64,000 nucleotides of DNA. Origin: Streptomyces sp. cg36. GTDB taxonomy: Bacteria > Actinomycetota > Actinomycetes > Streptomycetales > Streptomycetaceae. Location of the stretch: positions 3,782,001-3,846,000 of the forward strand of contig NZ_CP163520.1 in NCBI RefSeq assembly GCF_041080675.1, written 5' to 3'. A program made the translations under genes and the position numbers. Of the stretch, positions 1-8,809 are shown piece after piece; the first letter of the stretch is position 1; each line of letters opens with the position of its first letter. The notes below the pieces were generated by a model. It had not been told where the DNA came from and searched no databases. It saw nothing but the letters and a program-made list of their open reading frames with translations.

Positions 1-454
1 GGGTCGCCGAGGCCGCCAGCCACACCGCGCCGAGCGCCCCGAGGAGGGTGGCGGCGGCGTACCCCATGGCGAGTCCGGGCCGCTGCCGGGCGAGCAGCTT
101 GCCGACCTCCACCGCGTACGTGGAGAAGGTGGTGAACCCGCCGAGCACGCCGACGCCGAGGAACGGCCGCGCCAGCGGGTGCGCGCTTCTGCCGCCCTCG
201 CTGATCAGCGGCATCAGGACGCCGATGAGCGCGCAGCCCACCACATTGATCAGCAGGGTCGCCCAGGGGAAGCCGCCGCCCGGCGTCGGCCAGGCGAGCG
301 CCAGGGCGTAGCGGGCGCTCGCTCCCGCCGCGCCGCCCGCCGAGATGGCCGCGAGGACCGCCCACTTCTCCGGGCCCGCGGTCTCGGCGCGCTGGGCGGC
401 CACATGGAGATCGACGTCCGGGTCGATGGCCTCCGGGCGTTCGGGAGCGCTCAT
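1..454 (-). CDS. crcB: CrcB/Fluc fluoride ion channel (C-terminus cut by window edge)
   Basis: Reverse-strand reading gives a small four-helix membrane protein. It includes the family segment [20 protein letters not shown], with the GGFTTFST motif and the N-V-x-G-C segment ([10 protein letters not shown]) of Fluc channels, which expel fluoride from the cytoplasm. The hydrophilic N-terminus of about 30 residues ([18 protein letters not shown]) is longer than in minimal family members. The ATG overlaps the stop of the upstream gene (ATGA), so the two are probably co-translated. About 151 residues are visible; the end lies outside the window. Streptomyces often carry two adjacent crcB genes, so a second copy may follow to the left. 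Confidence 0.93.
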   Translation of the reverse strand, partial: MSAPERPEAIDPDVDLHVAAQRAETAGPEKWAVLAAISAGGAAGASARYALALAWPTPGGGFPWATLLINVVGCALIGVLMPLISEGGRSAHPLARPFLGVGVLGGFTTFSTYAVEVGKLLARQRPGLAMGYAAATLLGALGAVWLAASAT

Positions 455-819
455 CCGTACCCCAGCGCGTGCAGCCGCTCGTCGTCGATGCCGAAGTGGT
501 GGGCGATCTCGTGCACCACCGTCACCTCGGTCTCGGCGACCACGTCCTCGCGCGACTCGCACATCCGCAGGGTGGGGCCCCGGTAGATGGTGATCCGGTC
601 CGGGAGCACCCCGGCGTACCACTCGCCCCGGTCGGTGAGCGGAGTCCCCTCGTAGAGCCCGAGCAGCTCGGGGTCGTCGGCGGCGGGCTCGTCCTCGACG
701 AACACGGCGACGTTGTCCATCAGCCGGGTCAGCTCCGGCGGGATCCGGTCGAGCGCCTCGGCGACCAGTTCCTCGAACTCCTCGCGCGTCATCTCCAGCA
801 CGCGGCCATTGTCACGCAT
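451..819 (-). CDS. Metallopeptidase family protein (zincin-like, HExxH)
   Basis: The last residues, [23 protein letters not shown], contain an HExxH zinc motif (HEIAH) followed by HFGIDD, the signature of the small Zincin_1/minimal metallopeptidase family. The body ([21 protein letters not shown] to [16 protein letters not shown]) matches the usual ~115-residue family. An in-frame start further out at 924 would add an Arg/Pro-rich tail unlike the family, so I chose the ATG at 819 (122 aa); the internal ATG at 792 is also possible. It is coupled to crcB by an ATGA overlap. The substrate is unknown. Confidence 0.82.
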   Translation of the reverse strand: MRDNGRVLEMTREEFEELVAEALDRIPPELTRLMDNVAVFVEDEPAADDPELLGLYEGTPLTDRGEWYAGVLPDRITIYRGPTLRMCESREDVVAETEVTVVHEIAHHFGIDDERLHALGYG

Positions 820-978
820 GGGGCGCGGGGGCGCCCCGGGCGGTCGTGCGACGCGGCCCCGGGCGGGCCCGTGGGACGGCCCCGGCGGCCCCCGGGAAAC
901 CGTTTTGGCGATAGCTCCTTCCATCCCATATGCTTCTCACGTCCCCGACGCGCTGCGAAGCGCCCAGGTGGGCCCTTA

Positions 979-1051
979 GCCCTCATCGTCTAGTGGCCCA
1001 GGACGCCGCCCTTTCAAGGCGGTAGCACGGGTTCGAATCCCGTTGGGGGCA
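979..1051 (+). tRNA. tRNA-Glu(UUC)
   Basis: Cloverleaf with acceptor GCCCTCA/TGGGGGC, anticodon arm CCGCC-CTTTCAA-GGCGG giving anticodon UUC, and a GGTTCGAATCC T-arm. CCA is not encoded. It is the first of a three-tRNA cluster. Confidence 0.97.
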
Positions 1052-1090
1052 CGCATCACCGTGTGCGAGACTAGTGCTCGCACATTGCTT

Positions 1091-1165
1091 GGTCCTGTGG
1101 AGCAGTTTGGAGTGCTCGCCACCCTGTCAAGGTGGAGGCCGCGGGTTCAAATCCCGTCAGGACCG
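1091..1165 (+). tRNA. tRNA-Asp(GUC), copy 1
   Basis: Acceptor GGTCCTG/CAGGACC, anticodon arm CCACC-CTGTCAA-GGTGG giving GUC. The sequence is identical to the copy at 7820-7894. Confidence 0.97.
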
Positions 1166-1169
1166 CTGG

Positions 1170-1185
1170 TGTTTCACGTGAAACA
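1170..1185. promoter_or_regulatory. parS: parS centromere site (ParB binding)
   Basis: The 16-bp perfect palindrome TGTTTCACGTGAAACA equals the consensus bacterial parS site. It sits in the 24-bp gap between tRNA-Asp and tRNA-Phe. In Streptomyces, ParB binds many such sites clustered around oriC to organise chromosome segregation during sporulation, so the site also hints at an origin-proximal position. Confidence 0.93.
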
Positions 1186-1189
1186 CCGT

Positions 1190-1263
1190 GGCTGGGTAGC
1201 TCAGTTGGTACGAGCGATCGCCTGAAAAGCGATAGGTCGCCGGTTCGACCCCGGCCCCAGCCA
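1190..1263 (+). tRNA. tRNA-Phe(GAA)
   Basis: Acceptor GGCTGGG/CCCAGCC, anticodon arm ATCGC-CTGAAAA-GCGAT giving GAA, T-arm GGTTCGACCCC. It begins only 4 bp after the parS palindrome. Confidence 0.97.
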
Positions 1264-1268
1264 CAAGA

Positions 1269-1299
1269 GAAGGGCCCCGTCCAGCGGACGGGGCCCTTC
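1269..1299. terminator. Bidirectional hairpin terminator
   Basis: Perfect 14-bp stem GAAGGGCCCCGTCC/GGACGGGGCCCTTC with a 3-nt loop between tRNA-Phe and the convergent ccdA stop. There is no long T-run, as is common in Streptomyces; it can serve both strands. Confidence 0.85.
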
Positions 1300-1306
1300 C
1301 TCGTGC

Positions 1307-2140
1307 TCACTCCCGCTCCTGCTCCCGCCCGCGCCAGCCGCGCACGCCGAGCAGCAGCGCGGCCACCGCGACCACACCGAGCAGCAGCGCCCAGTCCGGC
1401 ACGGCGTCGCCGACGGACCGGGCCCAGCGCTCGGCCTCGTACGAGTCGTCCACGCTGAGCAGCCCGGGCAGGGCCGTCGCGCCGTCGTACGCCAGGAACA
1501 GCGCGCCCAGGGCGATGAAGAACAGGCCCGAGAGCAGCGAGGTGGTGTGCAGCTCGAAGCGGCCGAGGCGCACCACCCGGCCGCGCAGCCAGCGGCGCCG
1601 CCCCAGGTTCAGCCGCTCCCAGAGCAGGGCCAGCAGGAACAGGGGGGCCGCCATGCCCAGGGCGTAGACCGCGAGCAGCAGTCCGCCGTAGGCCGGGCTG
1701 CCGCTGACCGCCGCCACCGTGAGGACACTGCCGAGGATCGGGCCCGCGCAGAAGCCCGCGAGGCCGTAGACCGCGCCCAGCGCGTACACCGAGGCGGCCG
1801 TCGTGGGGCGGATGCGGCCCGACAGCTGGGTCATCCGGCGGCTGGCGAAGCCCATGCCGAGGATCTGGGCCGCGCCGAGCGCGATGATCAGCCAGCCGCC
1901 GAAGAGCACCAGCTGATCGCGGTGGCCGTAGAAGAGCCGTCCGGCGTACGACCCGGCCGCGCCCAGCGGCACCAGGGTGGTGGCCAGACCGGCGTAGAAG
2001 ATGCCGGTGCGGGCGAGCAGCCGGGACGTGGAGTCGATCGAGTACGCGAAGAAGGCGGGCAGGAGCAGCGCGCTGCACGGGCTCAGCAGGGCGAGCAGAC
2101 CACCGAGGAACGCGGCCAGATAGCCGATGTCGGGGGTCAC
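1307..2140 (-). CDS. ccdA: CcdA/DsbD-like cytochrome c biogenesis membrane protein
   Basis: About 277 residues with six or seven hydrophobic helices. Two conserved cysteines lie in family contexts, LLSPCSALLLP near residue 20 and GFCAGPILG around residue 130. CcdA passes reducing equivalents across the membrane to extracytoplasmic thioredoxin-like proteins for cytochrome c maturation or disulfide reduction. The GTG start overlaps the stop of the upstream DsbA-like gene (GTGA), so the two form one operon and probably one redox pathway. The charged C-terminus ends in repeated Arg/Glu. Confidence 0.88.
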   Translation of the reverse strand: MTPDIGYLAAFLGGLLALLSPCSALLLPAFFAYSIDSTSRLLARTGIFYAGLATTLVPLGAAGSYAGRLFYGHRDQLVLFGGWLIIALGAAQILGMGFASRRMTQLSGRIRPTTAASVYALGAVYGLAGFCAGPILGSVLTVAAVSGSPAYGGLLLAVYALGMAAPLFLLALLWERLNLGRRRWLRGRVVRLGRFELHTTSLLSGLFFIALGALFLAYDGATALPGLLSVDDSYEAERWARSVGDAVPDWALLLGVVAVAALLLGVRGWRGREQERE

Positions 2141-3039
2141 TTTCCGGTCGCCTTCGGATCGGCGGCGCCGGGGGCCGCGGGCTTGGCCGCGGCGCGCGCG
2201 GCGGCCAAGCCCGCGGCCAAGCCCGCGGGCTTGGCCGCGGCGCGCGCGGCGGCGTACTTCGCGGCCTCGTCGATGGCCTGCGAGAAGGTGTCCACCGGCT
2301 GGGCGCCCGCCAGCGGACGTCCGTTGATCACGAAGGAGGGCGTGGAGCTCGCGCCGAGCCCGTACGCCTCGTCCTGGTCCTTCTTCACCGCGGCCTTCGC
2401 CGCGTCGCTCTCCGCGTCCCGGGCGAACCGGTCCAGGTCGGGGACGCCCGCCTGGCCCGCCAGGGCCCGCAGCCGGTCCGCGCCGAAGCCCTTCTCCTTG
2501 GAGCCGGCGGCGTAGGCCGCGGTGTGGAACTGCCAGAACCGGCCCTGCTGCCCGGCCGCCCAGGCCGCGCGCGCCGCCGCCTCCGACTCCGAGCCGAAGA
2601 TCGGCATGTTGCGCCACTCGATGCGCAGGGTGCCCGCGTCCACGTACTTCTTCACCAGCGCGGGCTCGGTGTCCCGGGCGAACTTGCCGCAGTACGAGCA
2701 CTTGAAGTCGGCGTACTCGATCATCACCACGGGGGCGTCCGGGCGGCCCTGGGCCAGCGCGTCCTTGCCGTCGCGGCGGGCCAGCTTCTCCAGCTCGGGG
2801 AAGGTCCCCTCGGGCGGCTCGACGGAGGCACCGGCCTCGGCGGCGCCGGACTTCCCGCCGCCGGGCGAGGTCGCCTGGTACGAGGCGACGCCGAGGACGG
2901 CCGCCGCGGCGACGACCGCCGCACCGATCAGGAACGGCTTCTTCGGCCTGGCCTTGGACTTCGACTTCGACTTGGCCTTGTCCTGGGGCTTCGGCTTGGC
3001 CTGGGACTTGGGCGCGGGGGTGCCCTTGGACTGGGACAT
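2137..3039 (-). CDS. Membrane-anchored DsbA-family thioredoxin-like protein
   Basis: 300 aa. The N-terminal ~34 residues are very Lys/Pro/Ser-rich, followed by one hydrophobic helix (FLIGAAVVAAAAVLGVASY) anchoring a periplasm-facing DsbA-like thioredoxin fold. The active-site motif is C-S-Y-C in YADFKCSYCGKFARDTEPAL, and the cis-proline loop is STPSFVINGRPL. It probably oxidises or isomerises disulfides of exported proteins, working with CcdA encoded next. The C-terminal tail is low-complexity Ala/Lys/Pro encoded by short direct and inverted DNA repeats (2179-2251). Confidence 0.88.
   Translation of the reverse strand: MSQSKGTPAPKSQAKPKPQDKAKSKSKSKARPKKPFLIGAAVVAAAAVLGVASYQATSPGGGKSGAAEAGASVEPPEGTFPELEKLARRDGKDALAQGRPDAPVVMIEYADFKCSYCGKFARDTEPALVKKYVDAGTLRIEWRNMPIFGSESEAAARAAWAAGQQGRFWQFHTAAYAAGSKEKGFGADRLRALAGQAGVPDLDRFARDAESDAAKAAVKKDQDEAYGLGASSTPSFVINGRPLAGAQPVDTFSQAIDEAAKYAAARAAAKPAGLAAGLAAARAAAKPAAPGAADPKATGK
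2179..2251. repeat. 25-bp direct repeat with inverted spacer in the DsbA-like tail
   Basis: The same 25-bp sequence, starting GGGCTTGGCCGCGG, occurs at 2179-2203 and 2227-2251. The segment between them contains the inverse GCCAAGCCCGCGG twice, so the DNA can form cruciforms. It encodes the Ala/Lys-rich tail; copy number is likely variable. Confidence 0.75.
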
Positions 3040-3127
3040 ACGGGGTCTCCGTGTACGTACTGCCGTGCGCGCGGGCGCACGGAAAAAGGGGAGGGGAAAA
3101 GGACGGCCGGTCGCTGTGACCGGCCGC

Positions 3128-3496
3128 CTAGACCCTCAGCACGGAGAGTTCTACGGGGGTGGGGGCGGCGCGGGTGGGGCCGCGGACCGGTGGGGTGCGG
3201 TGGTCGGCGTCCTGTGCGGCGGAGGCGGGCGGGACGGGCCGCGCGGTCAGGGCCGGGGCCTGGTCGTGGGCGCCGCGGGCCCGTACGGGGGCGGCCGGAT
3301 CGGCGCCCTTGTCCGGCTTCTCGCGCTGCTTGCAGCCGGGCGATCCGTCGTGGACGGCGGACACGGCGGCGGCCACCGGGCCGTGCGGGGCGGACGCCAC
3401 CGCCGGGGACGGGCCGCTCAGCAGCACCGTCACCACCCCGAGCACCAGGAGCAGCACGGCCGTGAGGGGGCGGTGCGGGGCTGGTGTGCGGGGCAT
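3128..3496 (-). CDS. Small exported or membrane hypothetical protein
   Basis: 122 aa from the ATG at 3496. A hydrophobic segment (LTAVLLLVLGVVTVLLSG) with an AVASA-type cleavage site follows a short basic start, resembling a signal peptide. The remainder is Pro/Ala/Arg-rich with one Cys (SPGCKQREK). I do not recognise a domain. It lies downstream of the repeat block at 3.5-3.7 kb and upstream of the DsbA-like gene on the same strand. Codon third positions are GC-rich as in real genes. Confidence 0.55.
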   Translation of the reverse strand: MPRTPAPHRPLTAVLLLVLGVVTVLLSGPSPAVASAPHGPVAAAVSAVHDGSPGCKQREKPDKGADPAAPVRARGAHDQAPALTARPVPPASAAQDADHRTPPVRGPTRAAPTPVELSVLRV

Positions 3497-3526
3497 GCCC
3501 GAAATGGTAGGCGGTTTTCCCGGGGG

Positions 3527-3690
3527 CTCGGCCCCCGGACCCCCGGTTCGTCCGCGGACCGTGGCCGGTTGCTCGCGCCGTTCCCCGCGCCCCTGACAAC
3601 CCACCCCCGTCCGCGGACCGTGCTCGCTACTCGCGCCGTTCCCCGCGCCCCTGACAACCCGCCCCCGTCCGCGGACCGTGGCCCGCGTCC
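3527..3690 (+). repeat. Two copies of the ~60-bp Streptomyces intergenic repeat
   Basis: Two head-to-tail units, each holding TCCGCGGACCGTG followed by CTCGCGCCGTTCCCCGCG, spaced about 60 bp. The same family forms the larger arrays at 18.6 and 29.6-30.2 kb. No gene is evident in the gap 3497-3797. Confidence 0.75.
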
Positions 3691-3797
3691 CTGGCGAGCC
3701 TCTCGCCCGTGGCTCTTCGGGGGTTCGCGGGGTGAGGGTGGGGGTCAGGAAAATGGGTTCGCCACTGGCGCTCGGCGGGTGAGATCCTGGATCAGGT

Positions 3798-6700
3798 ATG
3801 TCTACTTCCTTCGCCGATCTCCAGACCCTGCTGGCCGAGATCTCGCTGCGCGACGCCCACCGGCTCGGCCGCCGCCTCGAAGGCGCCCGCCGCATCAAGA
3901 AGCCCGAGTCCCGGCAGGCCGTGCTCGACGAGATCGCCGCCGAGGCCACCAGGTCCGCCGAGCGCGTCGCCCGGCGGGCCTCCCGCATGCCCGAGGTCAC
4001 GTACCCGGAACAGCTCCCGGTCAGCCAGAAGAAGGACGAGATCCTTGAGGCGATACGGGACCACCAGGTCGTGATCGTCGCGGGCGAGACCGGCTCCGGC
4101 AAGACCACCCAGATCCCCAAGATCTGCATGGAGCTGGGCCGGGGCGTGCGCGGCATGATCGGGCACACCCAGCCCCGCCGGATCGCGGCCCGCACGGTCG
4201 CGGACCGCATCGCGGACGAGCTGCGGACGCCGCTCGGCGAGGCGGTCGGCTGGAAGGTCCGGTTCACCGACCAGGTCGACCAGGACGCGACCTTCGTGAA
4301 GCTGATGACGGACGGCATCCTGCTCGCGGAGATCCAGACCGACCGCGAGCTGCGCGCCTACGACACGATCATCATCGACGAGGCCCACGAGCGGTCCCTG
4401 AACATCGACTTCCTGCTGGGCTACCTGGCCCAGCTGCTGCCGAAGCGCCCCGACCTCAAGGTCGTGATCACCTCGGCGACCATCGACCCCGAGCGCTTCT
4501 CGCGCCACTTCGGGGACGCCCCGATCGTCGAGGTCAGCGGGCGTACGTACCCGGTCGAGGTGCGCTACCGGCCGCTCCTGGAGGAGGACTCCGAGGACGC
4601 CGACCGGGACCAGATCACCGCGATCTGCGACGCCGTCGACGAGCTCCAGTCCGAGGGCGCGGGCGACATCCTGGTCTTCCTCTCCGGCGAGCGCGAGATC
4701 CGCGACACGGCGGACGCGCTCAACAAGAAGAACCTCCGGTTCACCGAGGTGCTGCCGCTGTACGCCCGGCTGAGCCACGCCGAGCAGCACCGCGTCTTCC
4801 AGCAGCACACGGGCCGCAGGATCGTTCTGGCCACCAATGTGGCCGAGACGTCGCTGACCGTGCCGGGCATCAAGTACGTGATCGACCCGGGCACCGCCCG
4901 CATCTCCCGCTACAGCCACCGCACCAAGGTGCAGCGCCTGCCCATCGAGGCCGTCTCGCAGGCCAGCGCCAACCAGCGCAAGGGCCGCTGCGGCCGGACC
5001 AGCGACGGCATCTGCATCCGGCTGTACTCGGAGGACGACTTCCTCTCCCGGCCGGAGTTCACCGACGCGGAGATCCTCCGCACCAACCTGGCGTCCGTCA
5101 TCCTCCAGATGACCGCGGCCGGGCTCGGCGACATCGAGAAGTTCCCCTTCATCGACCCGCCGGACCACCGCAACATCCGCGACGGCGTACAGCTGCTCCA
5201 GGAGCTGGGCGCGCTGGACCCGGCGGAGAAGGACCCCAAGAAGCGGCTGACGCAGATGGGCCGCAAGCTCTCCCAGCTGCCCGTCGACCCCCGGCTGGCC
5301 CGGATGGTGGTCGAGGCCGACAAGAACGGCTGCGTCCGCGAGGTCATGGTCATCGCCGCCGCGCTCTCCATCCAGGACCCGCGCGAGCGGCCCTCCGACA
5401 AGCAGACGCAGGCCGACCAGCAGCACGCCCGCTTCAAGGACGAGACCAGCGACTTCCTCGCCTTCCTCAACCTGTGGCGCTATGTGCGCGAGCAGCAGAA
5501 GGAGCGCGGCTCCTCCAGCTTCCGCCGGATGTGCAAGCAGGAGTACCTGAACTTCCTGCGCATCCGCGAGTGGCAGGACATCTACTCGCAGCTGCGCACG
5601 GTCGCCAAGACCATGGGCATCCACCTCAACGAGGACGACGCCCCGGAGCAGTCCGTCCACACCTCCCTGCTGGCCGGCCTGCTCTCGCACATCGGGCTCA
5701 AGGACACCGACAAGAACGAGTACCTGGGCGCCCGCGGCGCCAAGTTCGCGGTCTTCCCGGGCTCGGCGCTCTTCAAGAAGCAGCCCAAGGTCCTGATGTC
5801 CGCCGAGCTGGTGGAGACCTCCCGGCTGTGGGCGCGGGTCAACGCGAAGATCGAGCCCGAGTGGATCGAGCCGCTCGCCCAGCACCTGGTCAAGCGCACC
5901 TACAGCGAGCCGCACTGGGAGAAGGACCAGGCCGCGGTGATGGCGTACGAGAGGGTCACGCTCTACGGCGTGCCGATCGTCGCCAACCGCAAGGTGAACT
6001 ACGGCCGCATCGACCCCGAGGCGTCCCGCGAGCTGTTCGTCCGCAACGCGCTGGTCGAGGGCGACTGGCGCACCCACCACAAGTTCTTCGCCGACAACCG
6101 CAAGCTGCTGACCGAGGTCGAGGAGCTGGAGCACCGGGCGCGGCGCCGGGACATCCTGGTCGACGACGAGACGCTCTTCGACTTCTACGACCAGCGGGTG
6201 CCCGAACACGTGGTGTCCGGCGCCCACTTCGACTCCTGGTGGAAGCACAAGCGCCACGAGGAGCCGGAGTTCCTGGACTTCGAGCGGGAGATGCTCATCC
6301 GGGAGTCGGCGCTCGCCGTCACCAAGGACGACTACCCCGACAACTGGCGCCAGGGGCGGCTGAAGTTCAAGGTGACCTACCAGTTCGAGCCGGGCGCGGA
6401 CGCGGACGGCGTGACCGTCCACGTCCCGCTCCAGGTGCTCAACCAGGTCACCGACGAGGGCTTCGACTGGCAGATCCCGGGCCTGCGCGAGGAGGTCGTC
6501 ACCGAGCTCATCCGCTCGCTGCCCAAGCCGATCCGCCGCCACTACGTGCCCGCGCCGAACTTCGCGACGAAGTTCCTGGAGCGCGCGGTGCCGCTCCAGG
6601 AGCCGCTGCCGGCCACGCTGGCGCGCGAGCTCCAGCGGATGGTGGGCGTCCCCGTCACCGCCGACGACTTCGATCTGGCGCGCGTCCCGGACCACCTCAA

Positions 6701-7718
6701 GATCACGTTCCGGATCGTCGACGAGCGGCGCCGCAAGCTGGCCGAGGACAAGGACCTGGAGGCGCTCAAGCTCCGGCTGCGCCCCAAGGCCCGCCAGGCG
6801 CTCTCCCAGGCCGCCGCGGCGGCGGCGCCCTCGGGCGGGGTCTCCATCGAGCGCACCGGCCTCACCCAGTGGACGATCGGCACCCTGACGAAGGTCTTCG
6901 AGACCAAGCGCGCGGGACAGCCGGTGAAGGCGTACCCGGCTCTGGTCGACGCCGGGGAGACCGTCTCCGTACGGCTCTTCGACACCGAGGCCGAGCAGCA
7001 GCTGGCGATGTGGCGCGGCACCCGGAAGCTGATCATGCTGAACATCCCGGTGAACCCGGCGAAGTTCGCCTCGGACAAGCTGACCAACCAGCAGAAGCTC
7101 GCCCTGTCCCGCAATCCGCACGGCTCGGTGCAGGCGCTCTTCGAGGACTGCGCGGCAGCCGCCGCCGACAAGCTGATCGCCGACCACGGCGGCCCGGCGT
7201 GGGACGAGGAGTCCTTCCGCAAGCTGTACGACAAGGTGCGCGCCGACATCGTCGACACGACCGTGCGGACCGTCGGCCAGGTGCAGCAGATCCTGGCCGC
7301 CTGGCAGGCGTGCGAGCGCCGGCTGAAGGCCACCAGCAGCCTGGTCCTGATCAACAACCTCCAGGACGTGCGGGACCAGCTGGCGGCCCTGGTGCCGGCC
7401 GGCTTCGTGACCCTGACGGGGCTGCGCCGGCTGCCGGACCTGATGCGCTATCTGGTGGCCGCGGACCGGCGCCTCCAGCAGATGCCGACCTCCGTGCAGC
7501 GCGACACCACGCGCATGGAGAAGGTCCACGAGATGCGCGACGAGTACGCGTGGCTGCTGGAGCAGATGCCGCAGGGACGGCCCGTTCCGCAGGAGGTCCT
7601 GGACATCCGCTGGATGCTGGAGGAGCTGCGGGTCAGCTACTTCGCGCACGCGCTGGGCACGGCGTACCCGGTCTCGGACAAGCGGATCGTGAAGGCCATC
7701 GACGCGGCGGCGCCGTGA
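3798..7718 (+). CDS. hrpA: ATP-dependent DEAH-box RNA helicase HrpA
   Basis: 1306 aa, the usual full length. The helicase core begins with Walker A GETGSGKTTQ near residue 95, DEAH (IIDEAHERS) near 195, SAT (ITSATID), and the C-terminal RecA domain with QRKGRCGR. OB-fold and DUF3418-type C-terminal domains follow. HrpA proteins act on RNA and in E. coli help rescue stalled ribosomes; the actinobacterial role is not settled. The ATG at 3798 is the first start after the repeat-rich gap. The gene is single, with tRNA-Asp following 100 bp downstream. Confidence 0.95.
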   Translation: MSTSFADLQTLLAEISLRDAHRLGRRLEGARRIKKPESRQAVLDEIAAEATRSAERVARRASRMPEVTYPEQLPVSQKKDEILEAIRDHQVVIVAGETGSGKTTQIPKICMELGRGVRGMIGHTQPRRIAARTVADRIADELRTPLGEAVGWKVRFTDQVDQDATFVKLMTDGILLAEIQTDRELRAYDTIIIDEAHERSLNIDFLLGYLAQLLPKRPDLKVVITSATIDPERFSRHFGDAPIVEVSGRTYPVEVRYRPLLEEDSEDADRDQITAICDAVDELQSEGAGDILVFLSGEREIRDTADALNKKNLRFTEVLPLYARLSHAEQHRVFQQHTGRRIVLATNVAETSLTVPGIKYVIDPGTARISRYSHRTKVQRLPIEAVSQASANQRKGRCGRTSDGICIRLYSEDDFLSRPEFTDAEILRTNLASVILQMTAAGLGDIEKFPFIDPPDHRNIRDGVQLLQELGALDPAEKDPKKRLTQMGRKLSQLPVDPRLARMVVEADKNGCVREVMVIAAALSIQDPRERPSDKQTQADQQHARFKDETSDFLAFLNLWRYVREQQKERGSSSFRRMCKQEYLNFLRIREWQDIYSQLRTVAKTMGIHLNEDDAPEQSVHTSLLAGLLSHIGLKDTDKNEYLGARGAKFAVFPGSALFKKQPKVLMSAELVETSRLWARVNAKIEPEWIEPLAQHLVKRTYSEPHWEKDQAAVMAYERVTLYGVPIVANRKVNYGRIDPEASRELFVRNALVEGDWRTHHKFFADNRKLLTEVEELEHRARRRDILVDDETLFDFYDQRVPEHVVSGAHFDSWWKHKRHEEPEFLDFEREMLIRESALAVTKDDYPDNWRQGRLKFKVTYQFEPGADADGVTVHVPLQVLNQVTDEGFDWQIPGLREEVVTELIRSLPKPIRRHYVPAPNFATKFLERAVPLQEPLPATLARELQRMVGVPVTADDFDLARVPDHLKITFRIVDERRRKLAEDKDLEALKLRLRPKARQALSQAAAAAAPSGGVSIERTGLTQWTIGTLTKVFETKRAGQPVKAYPALVDAGETVSVRLFDTEAEQQLAMWRGTRKLIMLNIPVNPAKFASDKLTNQQKLALSRNPHGSVQALFEDCAAAAADKLIADHGGPAWDEESFRKLYDKVRADIVDTTVRTVGQVQQILAAWQACERRLKATSSLVLINNLQDVRDQLAALVPAGFVTLTGLRRLPDLMRYLVAADRRLQQMPTSVQRDTTRMEKVHEMRDEYAWLLEQMPQGRPVPQEVLDIRWMLEELRVSYFAHALGTAYPVSDKRIVKAIDAAAP

Positions 7719-7819
7719 GCGCGGCCGTGACGTCCGTATCGCTGTGAGTGAGTTCGACCGGACCCTCTGACCTGCTGTACAGTCTGTCTCGCAGCCAAGC
7801 GAAAGCGGCGGCGAAACAA

Positions 7820-7894
7820 GGTCCTGTGGAGCAGTTTGGAGTGCTCGCCACCCTGTCAAGGTGGAGGCCGCGGGTTCAAATCCCGTCAGGACCG
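7820..7894 (+). tRNA. tRNA-Asp(GUC), copy 2
   Basis: Identical to 1091-1165: anticodon arm CCACC-CTGTCAA-GGTGG, acceptor GGTCCTG/CAGGACC. Confidence 0.97.
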
Positions 7895-7902
7895 CATGAG
7901 TG

Positions 7903-7936
7903 AGTGGGCCCCGATTCCTCGGAATCGGGGCCCACT
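7903..7936 (+). terminator. Hairpin terminator of tRNA-Asp
   Basis: Near-perfect 16-bp stem AGTGGGCCCCGATTCC/GGAATCGGGGCCCACT closing a very short loop, 8 bp after the tRNA. Confidence 0.85.
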
Positions 7937-8052
7937 TCGTGTGCCGCCGCCCGGTGGTACGGCGCGGCGAAGCAGCCCGCACGCCGTCTTGACGGCGTCA
8001 ACTGCCACCGGTACCCAAGAAGAGGCAGTCGGCCCTCTCGGGGAGGTGGCGC

Positions 8053-8253
8053 ATGACGGCGTCGTCCGCGAGGCACGAGACGCGGGCGCTCCTGCGCGCC
8101 CATCTGTCGGCCGCGACGGGCTACCGGCACCTCACCAGGCACTGCCCCATCTGCTCGCGCCTCCTGCGGCTCGCCATGGACCCCTCCGAGCCCGAGCCCC
8201 TCGCCCTGCCGGCCGAAGGGCCGCCCGAGGACGAAAGTCCCGTCGACCGGTGA
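8053..8253 (+). CDS. Small conserved actinobacterial protein (DUF6274-like)
   Basis: 66 aa. The core RHETRALLRAHLSAATGYRHL followed by TRHCPICSRLLRLAM carries one CPIC pair and looks like a short conserved Streptomyces family that I associate with DUF6274. Two cysteines alone are unlikely to hold zinc unless the protein dimerises. It lies between tRNA-Asp and bldC. Function unknown. The ATG directly follows GAGGTGGCGC, a plausible RBS. Confidence 0.7.
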   Translation: MTASSARHETRALLRAHLSAATGYRHLTRHCPICSRLLRLAMDPSEPEPLALPAEGPPEDESPVDR

Positions 8254-8471
8254 CCAATGGCGGGTGGGGGGCGCCCTCCCGCGGTGGCAGGCTCTTCTGA
8301 ACGGGCGCTCGCGGGAGTGTGACGGGAGTCACCGAACAAGTTTTGGGGACGGGGGAACTTACGCCGCGCCTACAACCCCCCAATTTAATATGTGCAATTG
8401 CACCCCCCTCCCAGGGGTTGCCGACCTCCCCCGCAAAGCACCTCCGGACCCCCCGGACCGGGGCATAAAAA

Positions 8472-8505
8472 GATCGCGCTGGACCCGGCGGAGTCCAGCG
8501 CGATC
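8472..8505 (-). terminator. Terminator downstream of bldC
   Basis: Perfect 13-bp stem GATCGCGCTGGAC/GTCCAGCGCGATC with an 8-nt loop, about 100 bp beyond the bldC stop. The rest of 8254-8602 shows no gene. Confidence 0.75.
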
Positions 8506-8602
8506 GATGACGGTGAGCCCGTTGGGGCGGGCCTCGCGTCAGTGGAGCAAGGGGTGGGCGACCGGGGTGGGGGCCCCGGAATGCCCGTTATCGGGGTGTT
8601 GT

Positions 8603-8809
8603 TCAGGCCTCGCTACGCTGCTGCGGAATACCCGCGAGCAGCGCACGGACCTCTGCTTCGCGGTACCGGCGGTGCCCACCCAGCGTGCGGATGGACGTGA
8701 GCTTGCCCGCCTTCGCCCAGCGGGTGACCGTCTTCGGGTCCACGCGGAACATCGTGGCAACCTCAGCCGGGGTCAGCAGCGGCTCGGCATCAGGGGTGCG
8801 AGCGGTCAT
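8603..8809 (-). CDS. bldC: Developmental regulator BldC (MerR-like DNA-binding)
   Basis: 68 aa, essentially the known length of BldC. A single winged-helix domain, LLTPAEVATMFRVDPKTVTRW then AGKLTSIRTLGGHRRYREAEV, shows the MerR-type helix-turn-helix and wing without an effector domain. BldC binds direct repeats cooperatively and holds back the entry into development in Streptomyces. A strong GAGGAGG RBS lies 7 nt before the ATG. Upstream, 8810-9348 is a long leader and intergenic region with no gene that I can see. Confidence 0.95.
   Translation of the reverse strand: MTARTPDAEPLLTPAEVATMFRVDPKTVTRWAKAGKLTSIRTLGGHRRYREAEVRALLAGIPQQRSEA

Noticed and set aside
3792..7982. A 1396-codon open frame on the minus strand
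   Set aside because: It is the antisense shadow of hrpA, created by high GC at third positions; its translation is Leu/Val/Asp/Gly-rich and lacks domains.
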